Shown in pieces: positions 13,749 to 21,233 of a DNA stretch of 23,551 nt (within the stretch, counting starts at the first letter, position 1; every line of letters begins with the position of its first letter). The position numbers and the translations under genes are program-made. The stretch is from Haloarcula nitratireducens (lineage in GTDB: Archaea; Halobacteriota; Halobacteria; Halobacteriales; Haloarculaceae). Under the pieces are notes generated by a model. It had not been told where the DNA came from, searched no databases, and was given only the letters and a program-made list of their open reading frames with translations. Where the stretch lies: contig NZ_RKLT01000038.1 of NCBI RefSeq assembly GCF_019599505.1, positions 1 to 23,551 on the forward strand, written 5' to 3'.

Positions 13749-14075
13749 GGAAATAGATTGGAGGTGGCCTCGCTCCGACGAGAGAATCCTCCTTTCTCAG
13801 GCGATATTGTAGACACGACCAAATGTGTCTGTTTCCGTCTGCCATCGTCGTGCGTATCGTCGGACGCGGGGGCTGGTTGAACTCGGCCGTAGCTATCCAT
13901 AGGTAATCTCTCTCAATATTTTCGGATAGTTCATATTTATATATAAATATGATACGGTTATGTTACTCGAAAGGCAAACTCAGACCTGTTCGAACAGAGA
14001 GTTGCTCGAAGGGGGCCTACGATTTTAGTCGTAGGTTGCCGACTGCAGTTCCTCCTCAGCTCGACGCAGCCCCAC
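13749..14075. other. Gene-less spacer with palindromic TATA tract and relict hairpin
   Basis: About 327 bases. ATATTTATATATAAATAT at 13933-13950 is a perfect 18-base palindrome and could act as a TATA box in either direction, but no clear gene follows on either side. A stem-loop CCTACGA-TTTTAG-TCGTAGG lies at 14016-14035. Confidence 0.5.
14016..14035. repeat. Stem-loop resembling an IS200/IS605 end hairpin
   Basis: A seven-pair stem CCTACGA/TCGTAGG with loop TTTTAG. The CCTACG-TTTAG-CGTAGG pattern is common at ends of IS200/IS605 elements. No transposase remains nearby. It lies 40 bases past the aldehyde dehydrogenase stop and could also be a transcript end. Confidence 0.35.
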
Positions 14076-15566
14076 TCAGAGCGGGTAGTCGCGCGGTTCG
14101 TGCTGGAGCGAGATCCATTTCTCCTCTGTGATTTCGTCGAGGAATGCGTCACTGTTGTAGGTGCCAACGCCGGAGGCCCCGATGCCGCTAAACGGGACGT
14201 GCGCCTCGTCGTTGATGGGTTGGTCGTTGACGTGGACGTTGCCTGTCTCCATTCGGATAGCTATCTCTCTGCCAGTGGCAAGATCGCCAGCGTGGACCGA
14301 CCCGGAGAGACCGTACTCAGTCTCGTTGGCGAGTTCGACCGCCTCGTCGACGTCCGAAAACGGGACGACTGGCGCGATGGGACCGAAGTGCTCGTTGCAG
14401 GCCGCAGCCATGTCGTTCGTCACGTCCGAAAGGACGGTTGGTTCGACAACCAGTGAGTCGTCGATGCCGTCGAGGTCGACCGTGTCGCCGCCGGTTTCGA
14501 GGGTCGCGCCGGCGTCGACCGTCTCCTCGACGTAGCCCAGCATCTCGTCGCGCTGGGACTCGTCGATGATGGGACCAACGACCGTCTCATCCTCGTGGGC
14601 GGTGCCGACAGGCAACTCTTCAGCCCGCTTGGTCAACTTCTCGACGTACTCGTCGTAGACCGACTCGTGGACGATGTGGCGGTTGATGGAGATACAGACC
14701 TGCCCTTGGTGGACGAAACTCCCGAAAACCGCGGCATCGACAGCCCGGTCGACATCCGCATTTGCGGTCACGATGTGGGCGTTGTTACCACCCAGTTCCA
14801 TCGCGGGCACGGCGAGGTTCTCGCCGGCGATGCCCGAGACGCGCTTGCCGACCTCGGTCGACCCGGTGAATGCCACCACGTCACTCTCGGGATGGCCAGC
14901 GACGCGATCGCCGATTTCGGAACCACGGCCGGTGACGACGTTGACGACGCCCTCGGGGAGGTCGGTCTCCTCGAACAGTTTCGCAAAGAGCAACCCACCC
15001 GTGATGGGGGAGTTGGTCGACGGCTTCAGGACAACTGCGTTGCCCGCTGCGACCGCGGGTGCGACCGCCCGCATCGACAGGTTCAACGGGAAGTTCCACG
15101 GCGAGACGACTGTCACCACGCCTTTCGGGTTCCGCTGGACGATGTTTTCTTTGCCGGGGATATTGGAATCGACGTGTTCACCCCGCATCCGTCGGGGCAG
15201 CGTCGCGGCTTCGCTCGCGTGGTCGGTGGCGATCTGGATGGACGTCTCGCCCATGATGCGCGAGCCACCGACCTCGTGCGCGAGGAGGTCGATGATCTCC
15301 GCTTCGTACTCGGTCAGTGCCTGGAGGAACTGCTCAACGACTGCCTGTCGCCGTGCGGGTGGCGTCTCGCCCCACGAGTCTTGGGCTTCGGCAGCCGCTT
15401 CGTAGGCGGCATCGACCTCGGTCTCCGTCCCACGAGGGACGTGAGCAATGGTCTCGCGGGTCGACGGGTCCTCGACTGCGATGCTCTCCCCGCTCTCACT
15501 CTCGGTCCATTCACCGTCGATGTACAGCGCGTTCCAGTCGGCGTCGGTAGCGATGTCGTTGACCAT
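14076..15566 (-). CDS. NAD(P)-dependent aldehyde dehydrogenase
   Basis: It oxidises an aldehyde to the carboxylic acid with NAD(P). From ATG 15566 it has 496 residues, the normal family length. Landmarks are PWNFP (156-160, with Asn158), VLKPS (179-183), FTGSTEVG (233-240), the general base Glu257 in MELGGN and the catalytic Cys291 in QGQVCISINRH. The C-terminal EEKWIS segment is also family-like. The wording around the catalytic cysteine resembles the vanillin/benzaldehyde group, but the substrate cannot be fixed. ATG 15566 is chosen because a CATTTATC box lies about 30 bases upstream and the protein then starts in register with the family. It is a metabolic gene that stands alone on its strand, more chromosome-like than its surroundings. 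Confidence 0.94.
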   Translation of the reverse strand: MVNDIATDADWNALYIDGEWTESESGESIAVEDPSTRETIAHVPRGTETEVDAAYEAAAEAQDSWGETPPARRQAVVEQFLQALTEYEAEIIDLLAHEVGGSRIMGETSIQIATDHASEAATLPRRMRGEHVDSNIPGKENIVQRNPKGVVTVVSPWNFPLNLSMRAVAPAVAAGNAVVLKPSTNSPITGGLLFAKLFEETDLPEGVVNVVTGRGSEIGDRVAGHPESDVVAFTGSTEVGKRVSGIAGENLAVPAMELGGNNAHIVTANADVDRAVDAAVFGSFVHQGQVCISINRHIVHESVYDEYVEKLTKRAEELPVGTAHEDETVVGPIIDESQRDEMLGYVEETVDAGATLETGGDTVDLDGIDDSLVVEPTVLSDVTNDMAAACNEHFGPIAPVVPFSDVDEAVELANETEYGLSGSVHAGDLATGREIAIRMETGNVHVNDQPINDEAHVPFSGIGASGVGTYNSDAFLDEITEEKWISLQHEPRDYPL

Positions 15567-15799
15567 GTACAGTTGTGAGTGGGGGACTGCGAGATAAATG
15601 AGGCCGCAAAGCAGAGAGCCCCTCGCGTTGCGACAACCTGAAAACTCGCGGTCCCTACGACCCGCAGTCACGTCGGGGAGAAACTGGGAAACACCCGAAT
15701 CGACCGTTTACAGGACTTGAAGCGTCGATACCGGATGATTTGAGCGGCGTCTGGTTTATTATGAGTACGTGCCTTGTTCGTCCTTACTAAAGGGCCAGT

Positions 15800-16351
15800 A
15801 TGTCCGAATCCTCGCGAGATGGCGTCCAGTCGTGGGCCGAGTCGATGAGCGCCCAGGACCGTATTCGAGCGGTCGCCGAGACGCTTCGCGAACCGCGGTC
15901 GGTCAACTGGATCAGCGAGCAAGCCGACACCGCCTGGAGCACGACCAACGAGGAACTCCAAGCGCTCGTCGACCAGGGCCAACTGCGTCGCGTCGAGGCC
16001 GGCGAGACCACGCGCTATCAGCCGGACTACACGCGACTGCTCTTCGAGGAAATCCGGACGCTCATTGAGGAGAACCCTCGCGAGGAGCTACGCAACGAAC
16101 TGGCGGCGATCACCGAAGAGATTGAGGAGTGGCAGGCGACCTACGACGTCGAGACGTGGGAGGAGCTCGAACAGTCCCTCGCCGACGGTGATCTCGCAAG
16201 TGCCGAGCTCCGCGAGCGCCGCGACGTCATCGCGTTCTGGCGTGAGAACGAGGAGGATCGCCGCCTCATCAAGCACGCACTGGAACTCTACTCTGACGTC
16301 GAAGCCGCCCGCGAACAGATGACCGACGTAGCTGACCGCGAGACAAACTAA
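15800..16351 (+). CDS. DUF7342-type winged-helix protein
   Basis: This 183-residue acidic protein has an N-terminal winged helix (about 18-75: DRIRAVAETLREPRSVNWI, then NEELQALVDQGQLRRVEAG). A long helical segment follows (80-183) ending DVEAAREQMTDVADRETN. It matches my memory of haloarchaeal proteins labelled DUF7342, thought to be transcription regulators, some next to toxin-like genes. TTTATTAT at 15756-15763 lies about 40 bases upstream, so a short leader is likely. It converges with the SWIM gene, stop codons 45 bases apart. No direct partner is seen. Confidence 0.7.
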   Translation: MSESSRDGVQSWAESMSAQDRIRAVAETLREPRSVNWISEQADTAWSTTNEELQALVDQGQLRRVEAGETTRYQPDYTRLLFEEIRTLIEENPREELRNELAAITEEIEEWQATYDVETWEELEQSLADGDLASAELRERRDVIAFWRENEEDRRLIKHALELYSDVEAAREQMTDVADRETN

Positions 16352-16396
16352 TTTTCGCGATCGTCGAACTTGCGGGCGTCATCGAGGGCGACACAG

Positions 16397-17218
16397 CTAT
16401 TCGTCGGACTGTTCGCCCAGCTTCTCTCGAAGCTCGACTGCTGCCTTCTCGAAGTGTTCCGCGAGGAACGGCGTTCCCGATGTCGCCCGCTCGTTGAGGA
16501 ATGCGACGGCGTCAGTGATCGCATCAGCGTCGCGCTCCGCGGTCGCGACACAGTCGACATATCCGTCGAGTGCCCGACTGAACGCACGCGAGAAGTGGTC
16601 GTAGGCACCGTCGACGCGCTCCATGTTGTCGTCGAGCGACTCGATGAGGGCCCGATAGACGGTCGCCGCCGACGCGTACCGCCCTTGATCGCGGTACTCG
16701 TTCGCGAGATCGAACCACTGCGTGAAGTCGATCGGCACGAAGACAACGTGGTACTCAGGGTTCGTCTCTTCGAACCGCCGGTCGATCGAGGTGCGAAGCT
16801 CGTCGACCGACTGTCTCGTCGGCTCGCCGACGCGGGCGAGAAACCGATCGCGGAGATCCGCATCGGTCACGAGTTCGTCGCGCAGGAACGCCCGGAGTTC
16901 GTCGGCATCGGCGCCGTCGAGTGCGGCGTCGAGTTGATTGCCTTCGTCTGAGGGAGGGTCGTCGACACACCGAAGCAACACGGCGACGACGTGCTTGCAC
17001 GCTCCTGGCCCGTCGTACGGACAGTCGCACCACGGGGCAAACCCGTCAGTGGCAAGTTCAACACGAACATCATACTGATGGCTGCCACTCACGACGGCGG
17101 TGACGGTGCTGTCGACGCGGTGAATCTCGTGGATACGACTCTCAGCAAGATATCGTTCGCCGCGTTCGAAGACCGCGTCCGTGCAGACATCTCGAACCCC
17201 GTCCTCGGCTATGTCCAT
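16397..17218 (-). CDS. SWIM zinc-finger protein
   Basis: This protein is 273 residues from ATG 17218. The SWIM motif CxCx7CxH is complete: Cys64, Cys66, Cys74 and His76 in CDCPYDGPGACKH. SWIM fingers bind zinc and take part in nucleic-acid or protein binding, in proteins from recombination mediators to transposases. The N-terminal part (FERGERYLAESRI) is the usual lead-in, and the C-terminal 180 residues are alpha-helical with a repeat-like segment (DLANEYRDQGRYASAATVYR). A TTG at 17230 would add four residues. Function beyond zinc binding is unknown. Confidence 0.82.
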   Translation of the reverse strand: MDIAEDGVRDVCTDAVFERGERYLAESRIHEIHRVDSTVTAVVSGSHQYDVRVELATDGFAPWCDCPYDGPGACKHVVAVLLRCVDDPPSDEGNQLDAALDGADADELRAFLRDELVTDADLRDRFLARVGEPTRQSVDELRTSIDRRFEETNPEYHVVFVPIDFTQWFDLANEYRDQGRYASAATVYRALIESLDDNMERVDGAYDHFSRAFSRALDGYVDCVATAERDADAITDAVAFLNERATSGTPFLAEHFEKAAVELREKLGEQSDE

Positions 17219-17343
17219 GTGCGTGGACAATGTTCTAGCGCGAACGAGAAAACCGATACGTCGATCTCGCCTGCGCTCCGGATCGGAACGGCCTCACTAA
17301 TACTGTTGCAGTACGACGTGGAACCCACAGCTTGGAGGGAGTC

Positions 17344-17481
17344 CTACTCGGTCGCGAGTTCGTCGTAGATTTCCTCGTGTTCGTCGAGGTCTTGGCGTCC
17401 GAGGAACCGGATGAGATACTGCCGTGCCTCTTCGGGGGACATCTCATTGGGAATCTCGGGCTGCTCACTTTCAGCGGCCAT
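17344..17481 (-). CDS. 45-residue acidic protein downstream of doc
   Basis: Starts MAAESEQPEIPNEMSPEEAR and ends DELATE. It is very acidic, with a helical middle (QYLIRFLGRQDLDEHEEI). Its ATG lies two bases after the doc stop, so it is in the same operon. No family is recognised. Its small size, acidity and tight coupling make it a candidate antitoxin or modulator for Doc, although in phage P1 the antitoxin gene precedes doc. Confidence 0.55.
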   Translation of the reverse strand: MAAESEQPEIPNEMSPEEARQYLIRFLGRQDLDEHEEIYDELATE

Positions 17482-17483
17482 CC

Positions 17484-18029
17484 TTATTCCTCATTATGGG
17501 ATTCGTCGTCATAATTGTTCGGTTCGTTAGATTCCTGATCGACTGTGTCGTGCTCCGCGGGTAGCTGGTCTGTGCCGTTGATACGTGACAGCCAGAGGTT
17601 GATCGTCGCCTCGTATTCCGGTGCGAGTGGCTCTGTATGCTCTCGTAGATATTCGATTACGTCGTCGTCATCGACACCAGCCTCATCTGTGGCGAGCGCC
17701 TTCAGGATTTCTTTGATTGTCCGATCATAGTCGAACCGGAGACCGTTCAGAGCGTAGAAAATCCGGGTCGACATGAGCGCTGTTCGCTTGTTGCCATCGA
17801 CGAATGGGTGATTCGCCGCAATGAGCCGCAACAGCTGATATGTCTTCTCGTGGAGCGACTCGGGAACCTGACCGAAATGGCCCTCCTGGATATGTTCAAC
17901 GGCGTATTCAATATCGCCTGGCGAGGAGACCCCGGCGGTCGTCTCAGCATTTGACTCCACGATCAATTCGTGAATGTCACGGATATCAGTAGCCGACAGA
18001 TAGCTGATTGACTCCGGCTCCTCGTCCAT
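17484..18029 (-). CDS. doc: Doc/Fic-family toxin (death-on-curing)
   Basis: The Fic-fold motif HPFVDGNKRTAL is at 74-85. The lysine in GNKR, where AMP-transferring Fic enzymes have GNGR, places it with Doc, which phosphorylates the translation factor EF-Tu (aEF1A would be the archaeal target). Length is 181 residues: a normal Doc core of about 130 followed by a polar acidic tail (from about LPAEHDTVDQ). No inhibitory helix motif S/TxxxE(G/N) is evident before the core. The ATG overlaps the stop of the truncated TFB frame (TAATG), and the 45-residue gene follows at once. No Phd-type antitoxin precedes it, so the control of this toxin is open. Confidence 0.88.
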   Translation of the reverse strand: MDEEPESISYLSATDIRDIHELIVESNAETTAGVSSPGDIEYAVEHIQEGHFGQVPESLHEKTYQLLRLIAANHPFVDGNKRTALMSTRIFYALNGLRFDYDRTIKEILKALATDEAGVDDDDVIEYLREHTEPLAPEYEATINLWLSRINGTDQLPAEHDTVDQESNEPNNYDDESHNEE

Positions 18030-18774
18030 TATCGATATCCTCTGTTACAACGCTTATCTAACCTCTGCTTTCTGCAGGTGCCCCTCCTTCTCTGTATCGC
18101 CGTGGTGCCTACTCCATGCTCATCGTCCAGCTGTTGTAATGTATCTCGGTGATTCCGAATCGTTGTCGTTGAGATGACCACGGCTTCTGCAACCTCGGTT
18201 TGGGTCAACCATCGACCCTCTTCGCGACCGGCCTTATAGAGACAGGCCGCGGCGAACCCGGCCGGATGGACGTCCGTCGTGACGCCGTGCTCCTCGGCCT
18301 GCTCCGCGAGGGTTCGGGCCCGCTGTCGGATTTCGTTCGGACACTCGAGGTCCGAGGCCAGGCGCGGCACGAACATGCTGAGGGAAACGGGCTTGGCAAG
18401 GAGGCCCCGCTCTTCGTTCAGCGTTTTGTACGCGTTCACCACTCGGGATTCCTCGACGCGGGCCAGCTCGCTACCTTCGCCAAGCAACCGTGAGAGGCCG
18501 TTGCACCGGCAGGCCCCGTAGACGCTGGCCGCGGCGATGGTTTTGATGGATCTGCCTCGAAGCAGATCCTCATTCTAGGCGCTCCGGAAGAGCTGACACG
18601 ATTGGTAACGGACCGAATCGGAGAGTTCGAGCGCACTCACGAGCCGGCGCACTTCGCCCAGCCCGTGGTCGAGATTCCGTTCCACTTTCGACCGCCAGCG
18701 ACCACAGGTCTGCTCACGGCGCATCCGCGCGAGTCGCCGGCGCTGGGTATTCGGCGTTGCCACTCGGATGCCGA
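18029..18774 (-). pseudogene. tfb: Transcription factor B (TFB) fragment with internal amber codon
   Basis: TFB bridges TBP and RNA polymerase. Here the cyclin repeats are recognisable: RRREQT-like linker, NLDHGLGEVRRLVSALEL, then NEDLLRGRS, ASVYGACRCNG and the second repeat with HPAGFAAACLYKAG and TEVAEAVVISTTTIRNH. The N-terminal zinc ribbon and B-finger are missing; the frame abuts the stop of the PIN gene at 18775. An in-frame TAG at 18575-18577 stands where relatives have Gln (SAQNEDLLRG). The rest of the frame is uninterrupted, so the decay looks recent. The frame ends in TAATG with the doc start. A truncated protein from TTG 18487 is conceivable but would lack most of repeat 1. Confidence 0.85.
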
Positions 18775-19344
18775 TTACTCTTCGAGACGCTGGTGTAATT
18801 GCGCGACGTACTGGCTGTTTTCCCAGCTCCGATGCGGGCTGATCGTCGTGATGAGCCTTCGAGCCTCCGTATGGCTCAGATGCCCGTTCCGGGCGTAGTC
18901 GACGATGAGCCGCGGCGTCGGGACGATCCGCGGCCCCTGCAGCACGGCGTGAATCAGCGGGAAGTTCGTCCCGCCAAACTCGTCGGTGAGAAACCCATCA
19001 ACAGCAAGCGCGTTCGCGAGGACGGTGCCATCGGTCTCGCCGTCGTCGAGGCCGAACGTTGGTCGCGAGTCTGGTGTATCCTCACGCTTGTACGGATCCT
19101 CGACGGTGTAGTGGCTACGGGCTGCGAGGACGTTACTCGCAGCTGCCCCGTGGATATCCTGATACTGAGTAATGTCACAGAGCTCCGCGACCACTTCTGG
19201 CGGCACGAACACCTCACACGACATGAGTAGATACTGGAATGGGTCCGGGGTGTCGGTATCGACGGTCGCGTCGGCTCGGGGAACCGCGAGACTGACGAGT
19301 GTGCTGGTGTCGGTGACGACCGTTCGCAGTCGCCGGCCGCTCAT
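18775..19344 (-). CDS. PIN-domain protein (VapC/DUF3368-like, putative toxin)
   Basis: This 189-residue protein shows the PIN nuclease layout: Asp12 in VVTDTSTLVSLA, Glu50 or Glu54 in PPEVVAEL, an acidic LDDGETDGTVLANAL at 99-113 and Asp121 in FLTDEFGG. PIN proteins of this kind are mostly Mg-dependent RNases acting as toxins. It starts within the stop of the upstream antitoxin-like frame (ATGA overlap), the usual antitoxin-toxin coupling. Since that antitoxin frame carries a stop codon, the toxin may be inactive, silent or controlled by another antitoxin. The sequence itself shows no damage. Confidence 0.82.
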   Translation of the reverse strand: MSGRRLRTVVTDTSTLVSLAVPRADATVDTDTPDPFQYLLMSCEVFVPPEVVAELCDITQYQDIHGAAASNVLAARSHYTVEDPYKREDTPDSRPTFGLDDGETDGTVLANALAVDGFLTDEFGGTNFPLIHAVLQGPRIVPTPRLIVDYARNGHLSHTEARRLITTISPHRSWENSQYVAQLHQRLEE

Positions 19345-19703
19345 CGATCATCGTCGGCTGCGGTGTCGACCGCTGTCGCGTCGCCATCGTAGACGTCGAC
19401 ATCGTCGGGGGCAGAGAGATCGAGTGGTTCATCCTTGAGATCCGCTTTGAGCAGGCGGAGCCGCTGGGCGGTCTCGGCGCCGACCAACTGCTTGACCGTC
19501 TCGAACTCGAGTTGGTCGTCGTAGTACTTCGTCGCGACCAACTCTCGGAAGGTTTCGCTATCGGCCGCATCTTCGATGTACTCGCGAATCGCCTTGACAA
19601 GCAGATCCGTTCGATCCTTGTCGAAGAGCTCTGCGATGGCATCAAGTCGATCAACGAGATATTCCGGCGACTAGAAATGGACTCGTCGCGGATCGTCACT
19701 TGC
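19341..19703 (-). pseudogene. Antitoxin partner of the PIN protein, interrupted by amber codon
   Basis: After a TAG at 19671-19673 the frame reads SPEYLVDRLDAIAELFDKDR, TDLLVKAIREYIEDAADSET and a YYDDQLEFETVKQLVG segment, ending at TGA 19341-19343. That is the pattern I recall for haloarchaeal ribbon-helix-helix-like antitoxins of PIN toxins. Just before the TAG the same frame reads ASDDPRRVHF, which fits the usual lead-in (RVxF), so the stop lies inside the gene. No ATG follows it; the first alternative start is TTG 19541, giving only 66 residues without the DNA-binding part. I call it a pseudogene, with read-through as a remote alternative. Confidence 0.65.
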
Positions 19704-19783
19704 ACATAACGCATAACGGTTTCGTCGACTGCACAGAGCTTGCACATCGACGCCCGGTAAGACAGGAAACCCTCACACCGGTC

Positions 19784-20041
19784 TCAGCCCTCGCTCTGTT
19801 CGTTCAGTTCGTCGAGGAACTGGCCAGCGGTCGTTCCGATACGAACGCCGTCGATGTTGCGTACCTCAAGGTCGTGGGTAGCAGTTCGGTAGGGCATGCT
19901 GTCGACAAGAACACGGTGAATGACGGTGCGGACAGGGCCAGTCCCGTACCTATCGATGACAGTCGCCATCAGCTCGTCGAGATGTCCGTCTTGGTGATCT
20001 GCCCGAGGATGCTGCGCGCGCTCGAACAGGAGTTCGGCCAC
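19784..20041 (-). CDS. Hypothetical protein, possibly 5'-truncated
   Basis: From GTG 20041 this frame gives 85 residues: a polar helical part (LLFERAQHPRADHQDGHLDE), LMATVIDRYGTGPVRTVIHR and a C-terminal GTTAGQFLDELNEQ. The composition is haloarchaeal. No ATG precedes it in frame before a TAG, and the open frame reaches a little further upstream (TLIINSFNHD), so the 5' end may be lost. No family recognised. It lies on the same strand upstream of the broken antitoxin. Confidence 0.4.
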   Translation of the reverse strand: MAELLFERAQHPRADHQDGHLDELMATVIDRYGTGPVRTVIHRVLVDSMPYRTATHDLEVRNIDGVRIGTTAGQFLDELNEQSEG

Positions 20042-20184
20042 ATCGTGATTAAATGAGTTAATGATGAGAGTCTATAGAGTTTGGTTCCAACTGGTGTGGA
20101 ACGGTCCTCGAGATGCAGTCATCAGGTTAGCTCCACTCACCAGAGAGTAATTGTACAGGTTAACTAGCTATGCATAACGAGGTC

Positions 20185-20224
20185 TAACCAACGCAGTTGC
20201 GAAGAGTACCGTTTGTTGGTAAGC
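20185..20224. repeat. 9-base inverted repeat near PadR gene 2
   Basis: CTAACCAAC (20185-20193) and GTTGGTAAG (20216-20224) are inverses with one mismatch, 22 bases apart. It matches the element at 12066-12106 in arms, and part of the spacer agrees as well (GTT-4-5 bases-AAGAG). Confidence 0.55.
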
Positions 20225-20285
20225 AGCACTCTATTTCCTGATGGTTCATTTCTCTGTATGGATGCTATCCAGGGTCGAAGCTACG

Positions 20286-20579
20286 CTATACAGACGACGC
20301 CTCTGCAGGCTTGACGTACTTGTGCTTCCACTCGCGGTGATCCTCAACTTCATCGCGGCCGCGTTGGGTGAGTGTATAAATGTTCGTTCGTCGATCTTGC
20401 GTGCCTTTCTCGATAAGTCCTTTGTTGACAAGTGTATCGAGATTTGGATACAACTGGCCGTGGTTAATTTCGCTCTTATAATAGTCTTCGAGCTCCGCTT
20501 TGAGAGCCAGGCCGTGGGGATCATCACCACCAGCGATCACGTACAGGAGGTCCCGTTGGAAGCCAGTCAAGTCGTACAT
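20286..20579 (-). CDS. PadR-family transcription regulator (paralogue 2)
   Basis: This 97-residue winged-helix regulator starts MYDLTGFQRDLLYVIAGGDD. It has the PadR recognition region NHGQLYPNLDTLVNKGLIEK and wing TNIYTLTQRG, and it agrees with the protein from 12276 at 57 of 97 positions. The C-terminal ends differ completely. ATG 20579 is chosen to match the paralogue; ATG 20600 would add seven residues. A CATATG-rich TATA-like tract near 20610-20617 lies about 35 bases upstream. No gene lies close downstream except across the inverted repeat at 20185-20224. Target genes are unknown. Confidence 0.87.
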   Translation of the reverse strand: MYDLTGFQRDLLYVIAGGDDPHGLALKAELEDYYKSEINHGQLYPNLDTLVNKGLIEKGTQDRRTNIYTLTQRGRDEVEDHREWKHKYVKPAEASSV

Positions 20580-20600
20580 CTCTGTGTCTAACTGGCACAT

Positions 20601-21233
20601 AGCCCTCTTGCATATGTTTGGTGCCACAGAGATGAGAAGAGATGACACTGAGCAAGTCTGTCCGTAGAGAGTCCTCCCGTACAAATTCCTCTTTTTCGAG
20701 ACCTGCATAGCGATGTCAGCTTTCTGGACTGGGGTCTCAGCATTATTCTTGAACACGATTGTGCTAACCGGTTCTGAAGATTTTTAGAAAATATGTGCTA
20801 TTGGACAACTCTTTGGCCGTAATGCCAGGCGGGGACCGCGCGCAACAGCGTGAGCACGGTGGACCGCCGCGAGGCGCGCGTTGCGCCGAGCGTAGCGCTC
20901 CGTCGTCCTCGTGAGCGCCAACGAACGAGGGTTCGGAAGACGAACAGAGTGAGTCTTCCGGTGACGCCGCGCGCTATCGAAAACACCAGTCAAACATTCA
21001 TTACCGCCTTGTTGGCTGGCCCACGGGAGCGTCCCATCAGAGACCCGATTACGCTGGATACCCGGCCCGACTGACCCACGTTGACGCCGTTTGCGGCCCC
21101 AGCCCCAGTCCGTGCGCGTGGTTGGCTCGTCGCCGCCCCGCTTTGCCGGTGGGCGGCGACGGGGCCGCGTGCGCGAGGTGGCCTCCGCGCCGACCAGACG
21201 CTTGTCTCGACGGCGAAGCCGACCGAGTCGGGG
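20601..21233. other. Gene-less, hairpin-rich spacer
   Basis: About 630 bases. The 20600-20800 part is AT-rich with a TTTTTAGAAAATA tract near 20780. From 20830 it becomes GC-rich with stems GCGCAAC/GTTGCGC (20840-20846 and 20880-20886) and CGGAAGAC/GTCTTCCG (20934-20960). Short frames there have skewed Arg-rich composition and are not credible. Confidence 0.5.
21128..21161 (-). terminator. Strong hairpin downstream of the OB-fold gene
   Basis: CGTCGCCGCCC and GGGCGGCGACG form an 11-pair stem with a 12-base loop, about 73 bases past the stop at 21234. It lacks a T-run in the gene's direction, so it may protect the mRNA end rather than terminate. Confidence 0.35.

Noticed and set aside
13933..13950. 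Divergent promoter from the perfect AT palindrome
   Set aside because: No credible gene starts at the right distance on either strand, so it is noted only as a sequence feature.
14595..15578. Long plus-strand frame of 327 codons opposite the aldehyde dehydrogenase
   Set aside because: It is the reverse-strand shadow of a clear 496-residue dehydrogenase; such antisense frames are common in GC-rich haloarchaeal genes.
20850..21074. Plus-strand frame of 74 codons rich in Arg
   Set aside because: Basic composition and overlap with several stem-loops argue against a gene.
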